Positions 63,486 to 64,000 of a stretch of 64,000 nt of DNA are shown piece after piece (positions within the stretch are counted from its first letter, which is position 1; each line of letters begins with the position of its first letter). The translations under genes and the position numbers were made by a program. The stretch is from positions 4,303,784 to 4,367,783 of the forward strand of contig CP136066.1 in the NCBI GenBank assembly GCA_032622095.1. Reading direction: 5' to 3'. Origin of the DNA: Siphonodentalium dalli (lineage: Eukaryota > Mollusca > Scaphopoda > Gadilida > Siphonodentaliidae). The notes beneath the pieces are model-generated. The model saw only the letters and a list, made by a program, of their open reading frames with translations, had not been told where the DNA came from and ran no database searches.

Positions 63486-64000
63486 TTTTTTTTTTTTTTT
63501 ATCTTTTATTATAAAAACATTATTAAGCAATGTGCTACAGTAAAAACAAAACGACAACATTTGTATACACATGAGATTACAATGAAAACAATGATAGTTC
63601 TTATATGTTATGTTTCCTAATAGAAAGCTGAATAGAAGCCTATAGTATGAAATATATATCAGGTATATGCGATCTGTTGTCCAAATGTCGTTGGTTGTTG
63701 ACTTTCCTTGTTAATTTTTAATTATTTCCTCGACTAATGTTAGTTCCATGGAATTTTTAGCAGTGTATCGAAATTATAATGTTTCGGTATGATGTAGGCG
63801 AAGTAACTCTAAAATTTGTCGAGTATTTGCATTTGGCAATCTCCGTGTATCTCCGTAAGCATACGAAGATTGACGAGGTTTACGGAATTATTCGGACCAG
63901 TTATTGCACGTGTTTTTGGCTAAACATTTTCTTTCTAAAATGGACTAATATCCATATAATTAGGTTATTGAAGTGTTGTCGATGTTGACTGTTATCTCTA
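63485..64000 (-). mobile_element. 3' end of a poly(A)-tailed retroelement (putative)
   Basis: On the minus strand, AT-rich sequence leads to AATAAA (63505-63510), then about 16 A residues joined to tRNA-Tyr. This is the structure left by target-primed insertion of a LINE-like element or a processed transcript. No coding frame is convincing in the 500 bp visible, so this is probably 3' UTR. The family is not recognised. Confidence 0.55.

Noticed and set aside
63779-63988. 69-codon plus-strand frame near the right end
   Set aside because: Isolated, no domain or regulatory context, and antisense to the presumed retroelement.

Overview
The window looks like repeat-rich nuclear DNA of an invertebrate animal. 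Animal-type tRNA genes carry internal A and B boxes, and the tRNA-Tyr genes have an intron next to the anticodon. AATAAA poly(A) signals and eukaryotic transposon proteins are also present. I cannot name the species; a marine invertebrate such as a mollusc is a guess.

Layout. (1) 1-3970: a transposon-like segment. It has one long minus-strand ORF of 844 codons with two N-terminal C2H2 fingers and a Tnp2-like (CACTA/EnSpm-type) transposase body. It ends in CACTG-type terminal sequence preceded by several subterminal GTGTTAAG-like motifs. (2) 3971-21408: tRNA array 1, about 26 head-to-tail units of 679 bp. Each unit has a plus-strand tRNA-Arg(TCG) converging on a minus-strand, intron-containing tRNA-Tyr(GTA). 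There are 25 full copies of each gene, plus one Tyr/Arg hybrid made by a 310-bp deletion. (3) 21411-27832: a 6.4-kb, nearly perfect palindrome. Each 3.2-kb arm carries the same three tightly packed small ORFs (107, 64 and 189 codons), transcribed outward. The centre holds mirrored octamer minisatellites, TTCAAAAA-rich tracts and a GC-rich hairpin. (4) 27833-28904: non-array DNA with short degraded relatives of palindrome sequence. (5) 28905-63485: tRNA array 2, a second subfamily with 669-bp units. It has 52 tRNA-Arg loci, 51 full-length tRNA-Tyr loci and one truncated tRNA-Tyr. This array is more heterogeneous, shows nested higher-order repeats (7-unit, 5-unit and 2-unit blocks), and holds many damaged tRNA copies. 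(6) 63485-64000: the 3' end of a minus-strand poly(A) element that interrupts the last tRNA-Tyr.

The arrays would supply tRNA for CGA (Arg) and UAU/UAC (Tyr) codons through RNA polymerase III. Many array-2 Tyr copies have a mutated B box and may be silent. Array 1 begins and array 2 ends at the same nucleotide step in the tRNA-Tyr D-loop, although the two flanks are different elements. The strongest candidates for something undescribed are the palindromic gene-bearing element between two tRNA subfamilies, the higher-order organisation of the tRNA array, and the coincident break point inside tRNA-Tyr.
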